Positions 8,482 through 18,543 are shown, numbered from the stretch's first letter. The stretch: 43,987 bases of DNA from Chara braunii (GCA_003427395.1 BFEA01001154.1:1-43987), one strand, 5' to 3'. The notes: generated by a model not told the origin, from the sequence alone. Program-made: numbers and translations.

Positions 8482-9720
8482 ATATTCCCTTCGATGAAGG
8501 AGAATGTCGAAGCAAGGAGAGTAAAGCCGAGTAAAGGAAAGGAACCGGTCAGGAGTCAGAGCATCAAGATAACTTTTGAGGGGGATATGGCGACCACACC
8601 CATAAGGGTGGCAGCCACCAAGTCTGCGAGAGGATCTACATCGAAGAAGACCGACACGGATTACGTGATGGCAGAGAAGGATGGCGGGCAGCGGATCGAT
8701 GGAGAGGAGGTTATTCTTTCACCGCGAAAGCGGGGAGTAAAGAAATTCTTGATGAAGAGTTTGCTGGATAAGATTGACACTGTCGAGCCATTGAGACGGG
8801 CCCTTCGGCAGCCCATGCAGTGCTCTATTCTGGAGTACCTGGCGGCATCGAAGCCAGCTCGTGATGAGTTACAGATGATCACACGAAAGACTCGCATACC
8901 TCTATCAGAGGAGACTCAGGGGGGCCCTAAGGCGGAAGCTCCTACCGTAGCAGTAACGGGGGGGACTGCCAGAGCGGATCGCATGGCGACAGTCCTTCTT
9001 GATGGGATGGAAGGTGTGCCACCAGAGAAGTTTTACATACTTGGTAGTGGGGCCGTGGACACGATCATAAACGATGGAGCGGTACTAGATGCTATGATCG
9101 ATAATGGCAGTGAGGCTGTCATTATAGACGAGGATCTGGCAGTACAGGTTGGACTGGGCCTCGATAGGTCATACCTATTCGAGATAGAGACTGCTGATGG
9201 GAGAAAGCAACAGATCACTGGGGTTTGTCACAAGGCAGCCATAGAGGTCCAAGGGGTACGAGTGACCCTGCCCGTCTTTGCAGTCAAGAATTGCAGCTCC
9301 GATCTGCTCTTGGGACGAACGTGGTTGAGCCACGTGCATGCGGTGACGATAGAACGACCGGATAGAAGCCAAACGTTGTCCATTAAGAAGCTAGATGGGA
9401 CGCGGGTTATGATTGAGACGGTGGAGCCTCGGGACCCAAGGAACAGAGCAACTCTCGCAGTGGGAGCAAGACCCATTGATCAGATTAAGTCATTACCTAT
9501 CTCTGGCCTCGCGGTGCGATTTCGCGAGAAGAAGTATGGACCACTGCTCACAGAGGAAGAAGGTCGGATCGTGGAAGTGGAAGATTTAGGGGGTCGGCTG
9601 ATAGTGGATGGCAACTCGTACCTAAAGGAGACAGATGAGGAATTTAGCGGGGCGGTATCTATGTCGTTTTTAAGGGCACGGTCCCCTATGGGGGGCTACC
9701 CAAGCGACACTAGCGAGTAG
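8482..9720 (+). CDS. pro: Retropepsin (aspartic protease) region of Pol
   Basis: This region would cleave the Gag-Pol polyprotein. It continues in the gag frame immediately after the TAG at 8479 (first ATG at 8494) and is open to 9718. The active-site motif is LDAMIDNGSEAVII at about 9088-9126, with DNGS in place of the more usual DTGS/DSGS. It is followed by the conserved hydrophobic LPVFAVKN and a flap-distal LLLGRTWLSHV block near 9305-9340, standard for gypsy proteases. A long Lys/Arg/Glu-rich linker precedes it. The single stop between gag and protease in one frame could be decay or a read-through arrangement. The downstream RT lies in another frame. Confidence 0.8.
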   Translation: MFPSMKENVEARRVKPSKGKEPVRSQSIKITFEGDMATTPIRVAATKSARGSTSKKTDTDYVMAEKDGGQRIDGEEVILSPRKRGVKKFLMKSLLDKIDTVEPLRRALRQPMQCSILEYLAASKPARDELQMITRKTRIPLSEETQGGPKAEAPTVAVTGGTARADRMATVLLDGMEGVPPEKFYILGSGAVDTIINDGAVLDAMIDNGSEAVIIDEDLAVQVGLGLDRSYLFEIETADGRKQQITGVCHKAAIEVQGVRVTLPVFAVKNCSSDLLLGRTWLSHVHAVTIERPDRSQTLSIKKLDGTRVMIETVEPRDPRNRATLAVGARPIDQIKSLPISGLAVRFREKKYGPLLTEEEGRIVEVEDLGGRLIVDGNSYLKETDEEFSGAVSMSFLRARSPMGGYPSDTSE

Positions 9721-10965
9721 CTCAAAAAGTTAAGCCAGCGGCAGTGGGCCGCGAGCGATCTCCAATGGAAGGGATATCGGAAGAAAAAATCGTAAAAGAA
9801 ATCAAAGAAAGAAAGAAAAAGGAGCCACAACGCCTAATGGAAGAGAGGATAGCAGGGATGGACATCGGAGATGGAAATCTGACCGCACAGGAGCGAGAAC
9901 GTGTGATAGAAATTCTGAAGACATGTGATAAGGCAATAGTTTTCAGCGACGCGGAGCGCGGTAGAGTTGACCCTCGATACGCTAAGCCAGCGAGGATTTA
10001 CATGATACCACATGTTCCTTAGAATGACGCAGGATGGAAATACGCCCAGAAGGAGAAGGAAGAAGTTATCGCTTTCCTGAAAGAAAAGATGGTTTTCCAT
10101 GTAGCGGAGCCGTCTGATAGCGCTTATGCTAATCGATGGTTCTTCCTACAAAAGCCGAATGGCAAGATCCGATGGATACAGGATCTTCAGAAGGTCAACG
10201 CGGTGACGATACGAGACGTGGGCTCCATGCCGCACGCCGATTTACTAGCAAAAGGCGCTGCAGGCAGGTCAATTTATTCGGTCTATGATCTGTTCTCAGG
10301 CTATGATGAGGTACCGCTTGATCCGAGGGACAGGCACCTCACGGCTATGCATACGCCATTGGGACTGATACAGATGATGATTGTCCCTATGGGATGGACT
10401 AATGGGGTAGCTGTTTTTCAGAAAGCCATGGTAGCCGTCCTCAAGGACTTCATCCCTGATAAGGTTGAGGTTTTTCTGGATGACTTTCCTATAAAAAGGC
10501 CAGTAAACAAGGATGAGACAGAGGTTATACCAGGAGTTGAAGATTCGTCGAGCAACACCTAACAAATATTTGCGTGGTACTTGAGCAGCTCGACGATGCG
10601 AATTTAACGGTCAGCGGAAGTCGATGGGTCGTCTCGACTATTAAGATCTTGGGCTTTATCTGTGACTCGAGAGCACGCCGAGCAGATCCGACGAAGCTAG
10701 ACAAACTCCTGGACTGACCGTCACCGTTACATAGTCTAACCGAGGTCTGACAGTTTTTGGGGGTGGTCAGATACTGGCGTATATTCATACGAGGGTATGC
10801 GGAGAAGGCTGAGCCATTGAGGTTACTCCTTCGAAAGACTCAGAAATTCTGTTGGGGTTCCTCGCAAGAAACGGCTATGCAGGACCTTAAAGTCGAATTT
10901 AAGGAGGGAGGACGCGTACTGGGCGTGCATTCTTTGACGATGAGACCGAGAGAGCTTTCATAGTA
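9714..10965 (+). pseudogene. pol: Reverse transcriptase, frameshifted and with stops
   Basis: The RT polymerises DNA from the element RNA. The frame is open from 9714, shifted relative to protease, with a TAG at 10020. Conserved blocks are NRWFFLQKPNGKIRWIQDL, VNAVTIRDVGSMPHAD, YDLFSGYDEVPLD (first catalytic Asp), the MGWTNGVAVFQKAM block, and VEVFLDDF near 10470-10490, where FLDD stands for the usual Y-x-DD box. Near 10525-10535 the homology moves to the next frame (FVEQHLTNICVVLEQLDDANL, GFICDSR). That frame carries TGA stops at 10715 and 10748 in a segment where the family usually reads W and R (SLTEV-stop-QFLGVVRYWR), and runs to about 10930. No functional protein can be made. Confidence 0.9.
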
Positions 10966-11183
10966 TGCACGGATGTGGGACCTTGTTCGGTTGGTAGGTT
11001 GCTGTCTCAGATGGACGCTGGAGGGAAGGAAAGACCGTTAAGATTTGAGAGTAGAACACTTAATACGACTGAGCGTAACTAGAGTCAATTCAAGAAGGAA
11101 ATGTTAGCTGTTCTGCGGTGTCTAGACACGTTCAGACACTATATCTATGGGCGACGGTTCATCTTGAGAGTAGACCCCACCGC
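10933..11183 (+). pseudogene. pol: RNase H domain of Pol, frameshifted at both ends
   Basis: RNase H removes the RNA strand during reverse transcription. It lies in a third frame relative to the flanking RT and integrase. Visible blocks are AFIVCTDVGPCSVGRLL (catalytic Asp), PLRFESRTLNTTERN followed by a TAG at 11080, SQFKKEMLAVLRCLDTFRHY (catalytic Glu), and RFILRVDPTAV (third acidic residue). Near 11180 the homology shifts frame again (RFASILQKDFSMLDLTIARW). The two flanking frameshifts are ordinary decay. Confidence 0.85.
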
Positions 11184-12721
11184 GGTTTGCCTCTATCCTC
11201 CAGAAGGACTTTAGTATGTTGGACCTTACCATCGCCCGATGGTTAATACGGATTCAACTATATGATTACACAGTTGAGAGGATATCTGGCACTAAAAATG
11301 CCGTGGCAGATGGACTTTCGCGCATCCCTCTTGAGGCCGAGCGCCCGATAGTAGCTGGAGCCCTGACTATGGCGGAGCCAAGACGCACCGAGGGATTTCT
11401 GGTTAACCTTAACGAGGGCAAATACCGAATGATCGGGCTACATTTGTCAGGAGAGGAGAGTCAAGAATCAGATATCTGGAGACAAGCGGCGCAGTACTGC
11501 CTTAGAGCTGGCCATTTGTTTCGAAGGTCGGTCGGCTCGGGGATGTCCTTACGAGTAGTCTGTGACCTTGAGGAGGGACAAACAATAGTTGCGGAGCTTC
11601 ACGACGGGGTAGTCGGAGGACACAGGGGAGTCAAAGGAACCTACGAAAAGGTACGCAGGTTGTACTGGTGGGAAAGACAGTATAAGGACGTCGAGAGGTA
11701 CTGTATGACCTTTGAAGAGTGCCTGAAGAGAGCTCTTGTGAAATACAAAGAGCCACTTCATCCATCCTATCCGACCAGACCAGGAGAGAANGTACACANC
11801 GATCTGGTGAAAATGCCGAAAGGGGTAGGCAATATGAACTACGTCGTGAACATACGAGACGATTTCACTGGGTTCGTGGACGGTAGACCTATAAGGAGTA
11901 AGGCGGCAAAGGAAGTGAANAACTTTGTCCTAGAGTACTTATCTAGGTATGGTTGTGTCAGCAAGATAGTGATGGACAGAGGGGCGGAATTNCTAGNCGA
12001 CGAGGTTCANAGCGTTTTCCAGAGAGCTGGGGCGAGAGTTTCGATAGCCACTCCCTACCACCCACAGTCGAACTCCCCAGTAGAGAGGGGACACCAGACT
12101 CTGATAGCGTCACTATCCAAGTGGTGCAAGGGTAAGGACAGTGATTGGCCACGATATTTTCGATATGCGATATGGGCGGACAACGTCACGGTCCGGGCTA
12201 GCACTGGGTTCCCACCCTACACCTTATGGTTTGGGCGACATTGTCCGCTCCCCATAGAGTTTCACATCGACAGCTGGACGACCATTGACTGGGCGGAGGA
12301 GATGTCCCGAGAGGAACTCATAGCTGCCCGAACAAGACAGATAGCCTACGGTTTGGAAGACAACCTTATGACAGCGGCAGATCGTCTGGCAGTGGAAAGG
12401 GACAAAGGTAAAGAGAGATGGGATAAGAACGTGCGGATCAGAAAGGAGAGGGTGAGCATAGGAGATATGGTCCTTCTCTACGACGCATCACTGGAGAGGA
12501 CCTGGACCGAAAAACTCGCAAACAGATGGATGGGACCTTATAGAGTGGTTGAGGCACTCGACAGGGGTGCATATATGATAGCGGAATTAGACGGATCCAA
12601 GTGGAAGGACCCAATGACAGGTGCTAGGTTAAAGTTGTTTAGACCCAGGTCTGCACCCACCTTCTCGCGGACAGGCCCGAAAGGGAAAGAGAAGACCAAA
12701 ATGGAGGATGAAGCCCCCTAG
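11184..12721 (+). CDS. int: RNase H tail plus integrase with GPY/F-like C-terminus
   Basis: This longest clean frame of the element would insert the cDNA. It starts with the RNase H/tether segment (VERISGTKNAVADGLSR). The zinc-binding domain has ELHDGVVGGHRG (two His) and YCMTFEEC; the second Cys of the usual C-x-x-C seems replaced by Phe. The catalytic core shows the first Asp in HxDLVKMPKG (an N in the codon before), the second in MDRGAE, and the Glu in NSPVERGHQTL with YHPQSN upstream. The C-terminal part contains RWMGPYRVVEALDRGAY, the GPY/F module of many gypsy integrases. No chromodomain is evident before the stop at 12719. N calls occur at 11792, 11799, 11920, 11992, 11997 and 12010. 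Confidence 0.92.
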
Positions 12722-13039
12722 AGGCGATATGAGGCGGGAGAGAGTTCCAAGAAGAGGAAAAGGGTGGAGAAAAGAAAGGTCAAGGGTTGGCGATGGGAGA
12801 TAGTAAGAAGTGGTTATTCGTGCTCAGGAGAGCCAGACGGAGAGTTCGTATTAGATAAGCTGACGAGCCGGCACCTATCACGGGCCGACCTCAGAAGAGA
12901 GGGAGAATCTTTTACAGGCCAAATTTCCGAAGAAAAAGGGGAGTCAAGAAGCGACTTCTTAGTCCTAGAACTCGTAACGAACCGAAACATAAGACAATTA
13001 AACGCCGACGTGGGCGTCCATTACGGGCAATCACTCTGA
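12722..13039 (+). other. Read-through tail after integrase, unknown
   Basis: After the integrase stop the same frame stays open for about 105 codons (ESSKKRKRVEKRKVKGW, then GYSCSGEPDGEFVLDKL, and a charged end). The strongly basic start could extend the integrase tail if the TAG at 12719 is another decay mutation. No chromodomain signature is evident to me. Confidence 0.3.
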
Positions 13040-13513
13040 AGCTCGTCCGCTTCATTTGACGTAAGTGGATAGGGCTCGATGGGGGCGTCGAGAAGTGGTC
13101 CGGGCTAACTGTTAGGCGGCCACAAGCAGTGCGCCGCCTGAAATCTGCGGTTTTGGGACTTAGGCTCAGGGACAAGTCCGTGTTTTGACGGTACTCTGGT
13201 ATGACCAGGCAGCAAAAATTAGGAGAACTCAGCGCACCCCTGATTTTGAGCACACTGAACCTTACGANTAACCCTCAAAGATAGTGAGATGGGTAGGCGC
13301 ACTCGNCATATCTAGAGACCGCCATTTCCAGCCGTTCANAAGGTTAGACCCGGATAGGCCTGTCNCGGAGAGGCATCGCGGGAACTGACCTCGCTGCAAC
13401 GTTTTTGCAGCAATACGACCGGGGCCGAAAAGAGGCCTCGAATTTTTGTCTATTTTAGTACCAAAGTAAAGAGGGGGAGAAGGGATTAAGACCGGTAGGG
13501 GAGAAGGGAAAAA
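13040..13513 (+). promoter_or_regulatory. 3' non-coding part of the element with two polypurine tracts
   Basis: No gene is seen. Two purine runs lie at about 13463-13487 (AAAGTAAAGAGGGGGAGAAG) and 13497-13513 (AGGGGAGAAGGGAAAAA). A polypurine tract directly before the 3' LTR primes plus-strand DNA, so one of these probably marks its start. The sequence after 13514 is AT-rich and unpaired with the 5' end by eye. Confidence 0.4.
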
Positions 13514-14102
13514 CATAATATCCCTTAATTTCTTTATTTTTCATGGCATTTAATTCTAGGGGGAACACCCTTGTTATTGTATGTTCGCGGCAATGAAATT
13601 AAAAACATAGAAAGAGATTAAAAATGGTAAAAGAGAAAAGAAACAGAAGGAATTCAGCCATTTATTTAAACTTTCTCGGAATTTAATTTTAGGGAACTTA
13701 CAGTTGGTTTACTATTTCCGACAATAGAATTAAGGAAATGGAAGCATGATGAAAAACGATGAAAGGGACAGAAACCCATGATTATTTGGAGATTGGCCTA
13801 ATTTCGTCTCGATTACCCGCCATCAGCCTTGACCCCGGATTGAACATTTTCCCCGGATTTTAACAGTTTTCGATACTGCTGATGGTCGAGGTTCCCTGCG
13901 TCGCTTTCGCTGGTTTGCTTGATTACTAACACTACCGCAGTTGGGATATTCTGAGAGCGGGAGACGCATGGACAGGTGCTAGCTTGGGTCACTATGATGT
14001 TTGGTTCGGTGCGGGTACGAGGGATGTTACGAAGTGGCTACGTCCTACGGTGTCNGACGTGCNTCAGGTACNGTATGGGCCCGNTGACACCTGTTTCACT
14101 AC
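13514..14102. other. AT-rich region, possible degraded 3' LTR, no gene
   Basis: The first 300 bases are AT-rich with a repeated theme, AATTCTAGGG(G)GAAC / AATTTTAGGGAAC at about 13553 and 13681, each followed by a TTG/GTT segment and an AATAGAATTAA or AATGAAATTAA block. This suggests two diverged copies about 128 bases apart. Some of it may be a 3' LTR. No coding frame is supported. Confidence 0.3.
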
Positions 14103-14660
14103 GGTGACTTATTTTCAGGTTTGGGATAGCTGGGGTGATTTATTCTCAGGACCGGAGCCACTACGACAGTTATTCCAGGTTTGGAACCTTAATGGCAGTT
14201 TGTTTTTAGGTCCAGAAACGTTGCGGCGATCTATATCAGGTTCGGGACCTCTGTGGTGATTTATTCTCAGGTCCGGGACCACTGTGACGATCTATTTCAA
14301 GTTCGGAACCTCTACGGTGATTTATCTTCAGGCCTCCAGCCATTGTAGGGGTATATTTCTGGTTCGGTATGGTCGGCATCAGTATGTTTGAGGCATGAGG
14401 CCACTACGGCGTCTCGTTTTCAGGGTCAGAACCCTAGTAGTGATTTATTTTCAGGTCAGGGACCACCGCGGTAGCTCAGTTCGGGTTCGGAACTGACACC
14501 GTTACAACAATTGTTTCAGGCTCGGTGTGGGTTCGGCATCAGCTTATTTCAGGTCTTGCGCTCGTTAAAGCTCCCGCGGAGATTAACTCTCAGGTCCAGA
14601 ACTGCTACAACATTTTACGACAGGTCCGGAACTACAGCAGCGGGTCGACTCGGGTTCGGA
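14103..14660 (+). repeat. Degenerate 30-31-bp tandem repeat
   Basis: The theme is GTGATTTATTCTCAGG followed by TCCGGGACCACTGTG. Seven consecutive units from about 14103 to 14340 follow each other at 30 or 31 bases. Further diverged units (TTTTCAGGGTCAGAACC, TTCAGGTCAGGGACC, CTCAGGTCCAGAAC) extend the array to about 14660 with looser spacing. It encodes nothing recognisable. Confidence 0.75.
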
Positions 14661-16057
14661 TCTACGACGACACTGGCAGGGTGCGGATTGTTGCAATTCT
14701 GAACTTCATAATTAGCGCCAGCGCGGCGGCCCAAGACTGGTACGACTGCAGATTCGTCACTCCTGGCGCTGGTGTGGTATAACCTCATGGTCGATACTGA
14801 TACGATGCTCCTATGGCAAGTCTTGGTGTGTAACACTTATCTGGTCCAAATCGGCTACGTTGCGGTAATAGGCCTCGTTTATGATCACTCCGGTCCTATA
14901 TTCTTACATTGGCATAAACCTGCCGCAGCGGCTCTCTGTCGACAGTGGGGACTCACAGCGAACGCAACATGCTATTCTGATACTGAAACAGAGAGTGGTA
15001 AGGGTGGACCAGTTGGGACTGTTGGGGCATATTGAGTTATTACCTCTAGTCTGCCAAGGCCTACCGGCTGGGACTGGGCCGAGGTCCACGCTCGGGTGAA
15101 CTGGGGAACCATATAGGGAAGACGGTCGGAAGAGAAAGGGAGAAGAGTGAGCCAGGTGTACCCACGACACGAAGCTCAGAGTGGGGGCATCGGCGCTCAG
15201 GCGGTTGCACCGCGGGCGAGGAGAAAGCACGGGGTGGAACCCACAGAGCGCAAGCAATTACTCCGCGTGTGGGAGGAGAAAGGCAAAGAGACTGGGCGAG
15301 AACGTGGGGAGTGCCTGGCGTACGGGGCACTCAGCATAGCGCGTTTCAATCGGGGGGGGAACAGCGAGCCAGGTGTGCCTCGCAGAAGCGCGATTGACTT
15401 CGGAGTCTTATCGCAGAGCTATGGAGTGAAGATGAAGATGAGTATGCACCTTCCGAGTTACAATACGGAACCAAAGTTTTTCCGAGTCACAAGACAGAAC
15501 CAACAGCGATGGTAGACTCCCATGTGAGAGACAGAGGAGAGAGAAGAAGAGTGTCAGGAGTACGGTGCGAGCAGGCGGGAAAAACGTTATCTAAGCTGCC
15601 ATGACCGGGGTGTGGGAAGGGGCACTGGCGTACCAGGCGCATCTGTGAGGGAGTCCTGCAGAGGGTGCAAGCTCTTGAAGAGGGACATACTGTAGGTGTG
15701 ATCGGCACCCGCTGTTGAATTGATCAGCGCTCACGCTGATGAGAGAAACAGATGCTCCCACTGTTGGTGTGACCAGACACTTTCCCCCGCTGCATAATCT
15801 TTGCAACACATGTTCTCCTTACGACCAACATTTTGTCATGTGAATGTCGCAGGTAATCATTTATGCCATCTGTTATAGGCTGGCATCCTCCACTGTCGGC
15901 GCCAATAGCAGATCAGACCACATATTCACAAGGGGGATTTGAAAACGCGAATTTTGACCGTACGGATCTTGTTTTTGTGACCAAATGAACGTAACGCTGG
16001 GGGACAGCGCGGTTGTAACTCCCCGGAGCGCGCCGTAGCACTGCAGGCTGGGAGAAA
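14661..16057. other. No supported gene
   Basis: This is GC-moderate sequence without homology that I recognise. AGCCAGGTGT recurs at about 15152 and 15368, suggesting a diverged duplication. Short frames here lack any domain, and one at 15147 starts without ATG, so I call none. Confidence 0.5.
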
Positions 16058-16118
16058 GAGTGTGAGAGGGGGACTGACACACAGCAGAGGGAGTGAGAGA
16101 GGGGGACTGACACACAGC

Positions 16119-16191
<73 letters not shown>

Positions 16192-16200
16192 AGAGAGAGA
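16058..16200. repeat. Duplicated 31-bp unit followed by a long (GA)n tract
   Basis: The unit around GAGAGGGGGACTGACACACA occurs twice back to back (about 16062-16123). It is followed by an almost pure GA dinucleotide run to about 16190 and GA-rich sequence to about 16270. Simple-sequence expansion. Confidence 0.9.
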
Positions 16201-16487
16201 GAAGAGAGAGAAGAGTGAGAGAGCACAAAAAGGGAGCGCAGAGAGAGAGCACAGAGGGAGAACACAAAGAGAGAGCGTCCTTGGGGGTAAGAATGCGTAA
16301 GTGTTGGTGTCCGTGAGAGGGGGAGATAGAGCCAAAGGAGAGAGAGAGGGACTGAGACCGAAAGTGTGAGTGAGTGTCACAAGGAAAGAGGGGGAAAATA
16401 GGGAAACAAAATGGAGGAAAGAAGAGCGTACTCACTTATCTTCAGAGATACACCGACTCGGAGTCCCCGCTCGGTTCATAGGTCGCA

Positions 16488-16531
16488 ATATATATATATA
16501 TATAAAGATTAAAAAAAAAAAAAAAAAAAAA
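16488..16531. repeat. (TA)n followed by poly(A)
   Basis: A run of TA dinucleotides (about 16488-16503) precedes about 21 A residues (16511-16531). Poly(A) next to a low-complexity start can mark the end of a retroposed sequence, but no body is recognisable. Confidence 0.85.
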
Positions 16532-16976
16532 AGAGAAATAATATTTTCGATCAGATTTTATTGCTCCACTGCATTGGTGAATACTCGAGGTACAGCCCTC
16601 AGCGATCCCCTGACATTACTCCTTCTCATTATGTGAAGAGTAATTGAGTCGTTGCTCACAACAGAAAAGGGGGGTATAGCTGAGAATCTTCTTATACACT
16701 AGCGAAGGAGGAACATTCCTTTTGGTTCACTTGGAGGGAAACCCAACCCGCATCGAGCAAGAGCGAACTGCATGGAAGTGTTTCATCCCTATTACCAAGC
16801 CATTGATACACCCAAGTGGGTAGCTCTCGAGGAAGACCTTGGGAGGAGGGGACACGAACGGGTCTACGTGTGCATCCAAATTCATGTCATATTAATTTGT
16901 TTACTGGAGACAGCGCACGGACCTGGCCAGCACCTTGTGTCATGATGGAGTATACGAAGCTTACCAAACACCGGGG

Positions 16977-17263
16977 GAGAGAGAGAGAGAGGACAGCGAG
17001 AGTGAGAGAGAGAGAACATCGAGAGTGAGAGAGAGAGAACAACGAGAGTGAGAGAGAGAGAACAATGAGAGTGAGAGAGAGAGAACAGCAGGAGGGAGAG
17101 AGAGAGAGCAGCGACAGAGAGTGAGGAAGAACAACGAAAGCGAGAGAGAGAGAACAGCAAGAGTGAGAGAGAGAGAACAGCGACAGAGAGTGAGAGAGAA
17201 CAGCGAGAGAGAGAGAACAGAGAGAGAGAGAGAACAGAGAGAGAGAGAGAGAAAGACAACCGG
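16977..17263. repeat. GA-rich minisatellite of about 23 bp
   Basis: Units built as GAGAGAGAGAGAAC followed by a variable 9-13-base part (ATCGAGAGT, AACGAGAGT, AATGAGAGT, AGCAGGAGG, AGCGACAGAGAGT) are repeated about a dozen times. The last third collapses to GA. Frames across it give only low-complexity peptides. Confidence 0.85.
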
Positions 17264-17331
17264 GGGGGGCACATCCAAGGTTGACTCCGGAAACTCGTTG
17301 CTGCGCCCGCAGTTGATTTGCCAGTTGACTG

Positions 17332-17571
17332 TTGAAGCTCACTGTTGCGTGAACTCGCTGAACTGTGGATTTGCAGTTGAAACTCACACTTGCTTGAACT
17401 TGCTGAGTTACTGGCCAGCTATTGAAACTCACTGTTGCGTGAACTCGCTGAACTGTCGATTGGCTGTTGAAACTCACACTTGCTTGAACTTGCTGAGTTA
17501 CTAGCCAGCTATTGAAACTCACTGTTGCGTGAACTCACTGAATTGTTGATTAGCTGTTCAACCGGTTGCCT
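17332..17571 (+). repeat. Exact-register 45-bp tandem repeat with alternating unit types
   Basis: TTGAAACTCAC or a close variant starts at 17332, 17377, 17422, 17467, 17512 and (as TTCAACCGG) 17557, each exactly 45 bases apart. Units alternate between type 1 (TGTTGCGTGAACTCGCTGAA) and type 2 (ACTTGCTTGAACTTGCTGAG), giving a 90-bp higher-order unit. Since 45 is a multiple of 3, frames stay open through it as a Cys-rich 15-residue repeat. I see no start or gene context that makes it coding. Confidence 0.9.
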
Positions 17572-17743
17572 GTGGAAACTTTCGGTTGTGTCAACTTGTG
17601 GTATTACCAGTTAACTGTTGAAACCCCTTGCTGTGCGAAGTTGCTAAATTACAAAAAGAAAGAAAAAGAAAACTGGAAATGTGACAGGACGCCGCAAGTT
17701 TCAATTCCTGCTGGTCGCCGAAGACCTCGGAAGCGGGCGCGGC

Positions 17744-18447
17744 GAGTGACAGACGCCGTTGCCCTTGGCTTCGGCGAACGGTAGGCGCCCCTCCCCGGGT
17801 TTCCTCACAACGGGGACTCACCACTACCTTCCCGTGACCCTGCGGCGAGGGCCCGCAATCGGACCTCCCAAACAAAAACTGAGGGGGATAGTCCCAACGG
17901 ACCCTCGGCCCCTCAGTTCCTCCAATGCTCCGCTGCTCCTACTCCGACGCCCGCTGGCTTCGATTCCCAATTTCCGTAGAAACAATCCAAGGCCGTAACC
18001 TATAGAGCTAAGCCCCAGCTTGGAACAACTAGAAGCGGACTCCAATATGAAACGATACCGCACGGTGCCTAGGCCTGAAAAAAAGACGGCCTAGGCTCTC
18101 TTTTCCTGCCTACCACCAGCGTGCCGACACCAAGCGCCCGCGCCGGCTTACTTAGACTGTGTCGCGGCCGCCCCACGCGCCAGTCTTACCGTCGGTCGCG
18201 CTCGCCAACCAAAAAAGGACTTTCATCCCCTAATCAAACCATAGCACGATCCAGGTCGGTCGACTGGGCCGGCCGCTCACTTAATCGGACAAATCACACG
18301 CGCACCTAAAAATTGTGCGCCTACATACCCTCTAACCTAGTCAGGACGGGTCCCGGACTCGGCCGTACCTCGCCCGGCTTATGCCGACCAAACCCATTTT
18401 TCCTGTCATTTGCAAAAACCAGGGCGGATAGCCTTGTAAGGGTATTC
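17744..18447. repeat. Dispersed repeat, copy 1
   Basis: Bases 17814-18447 are closely matched by 25559-26207, and 17744-17811 by 29385-29452. Inside is an inverted repeat CCTAGGCC/GGCCTAGG near 18068-18096, kept in the other copy with a different A-rich loop. Its position next to a minus-strand tRNA-Asp primer site suggests the leader of a minus-strand LTR element. No gag is recognisable to its left. Confidence 0.8.
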
Positions 18448-18525
18448 GCGTTGTCACGTGCCTAGTTCTCTCTCATTCTCAAACCCAGATGTCATTCAAC
18501 CAGGGACAACGGTAGGCTTCCGTCA

Positions 18526-18543
18526 TCCCCGGCAACGGCGCCA
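18526..18543 (-). promoter_or_regulatory. Minus-strand primer-binding site for tRNA-Asp
   Basis: The plus strand reads TCCCCGGCAACGGCGCCA, the 3' end of plant tRNA-Asp plus CCA. The minus strand is therefore an 18-nt PBS of the kind used by Athila-type gypsy elements. The match to tRNA stops after these 18 bases (the T-loop side does not continue), as expected for a PBS rather than a tRNA gene. The 5' LTR would lie to the right (from 18544) and the internal region to the left. Confidence 0.7.

Larger units (their letters stand above)
1356..13513 (+). mobile_element. Large degenerate Ty3/gypsy LTR retrotransposon with extra pre-gag ORFs
   Basis: On one strand and in order I see a PBS-like site, about 5 kb of unrecognised coding sequence, gag with a zinc-knuckle remnant, retropepsin, reverse transcriptase, RNase H, an integrase with zinc-binding and DDE domains, a GPY/F-type tail, and polypurine tracts near 13463-13513. 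RT-RNase H before integrase is the Ty3/gypsy order. The internal region is about 12 kb, long for the family because of the pre-gag insert. The copy is dead: about 14 in-frame stops and five frameshifts break the frames. Scattered N calls suggest collapsed near-identical copies in the assembly. LTRs could not be paired by eye, so both ends are approximate. Confidence 0.85.

Noticed and set aside
9700-9730. Programmed -1 frameshift between protease and RT
   Set aside because: The open frames overlap only from 9714 to 9720 and contain no slippery heptamer; a decay indel is simpler.
3811-11082. Reassigned stop codons (alternative genetic code)
   Set aside because: All three stop codons interrupt frames, at sites with differing expected residues, together with frameshifts; this fits decay.
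15873-16435. Ser/Leu-rich and Arg/Glu-rich frames of 84-169 codons
   Set aside because: They are translations of the (GA)n/(CT)n tract on both strands and have no other support.
16882-17522. Long minus-strand frames rich in Ser, Leu and Val
   Set aside because: They read through the GA minisatellite and the 45-bp repeat; multiple frames are open at once, as expected from low complexity.
17750-17770. CGCCGTTGCC as a plus-strand tRNA-Asp primer site
   Set aside because: Only 10 bases match, the TGG start is missing and the following bases differ, unlike the 18-base match at 18526.
17940-17985. Possible tRNA B box (GCTTCGATTCCC)
   Set aside because: No matching acceptor, D-arm or anticodon stem could be placed around it, and the same sequence sits inside the dispersed repeat.
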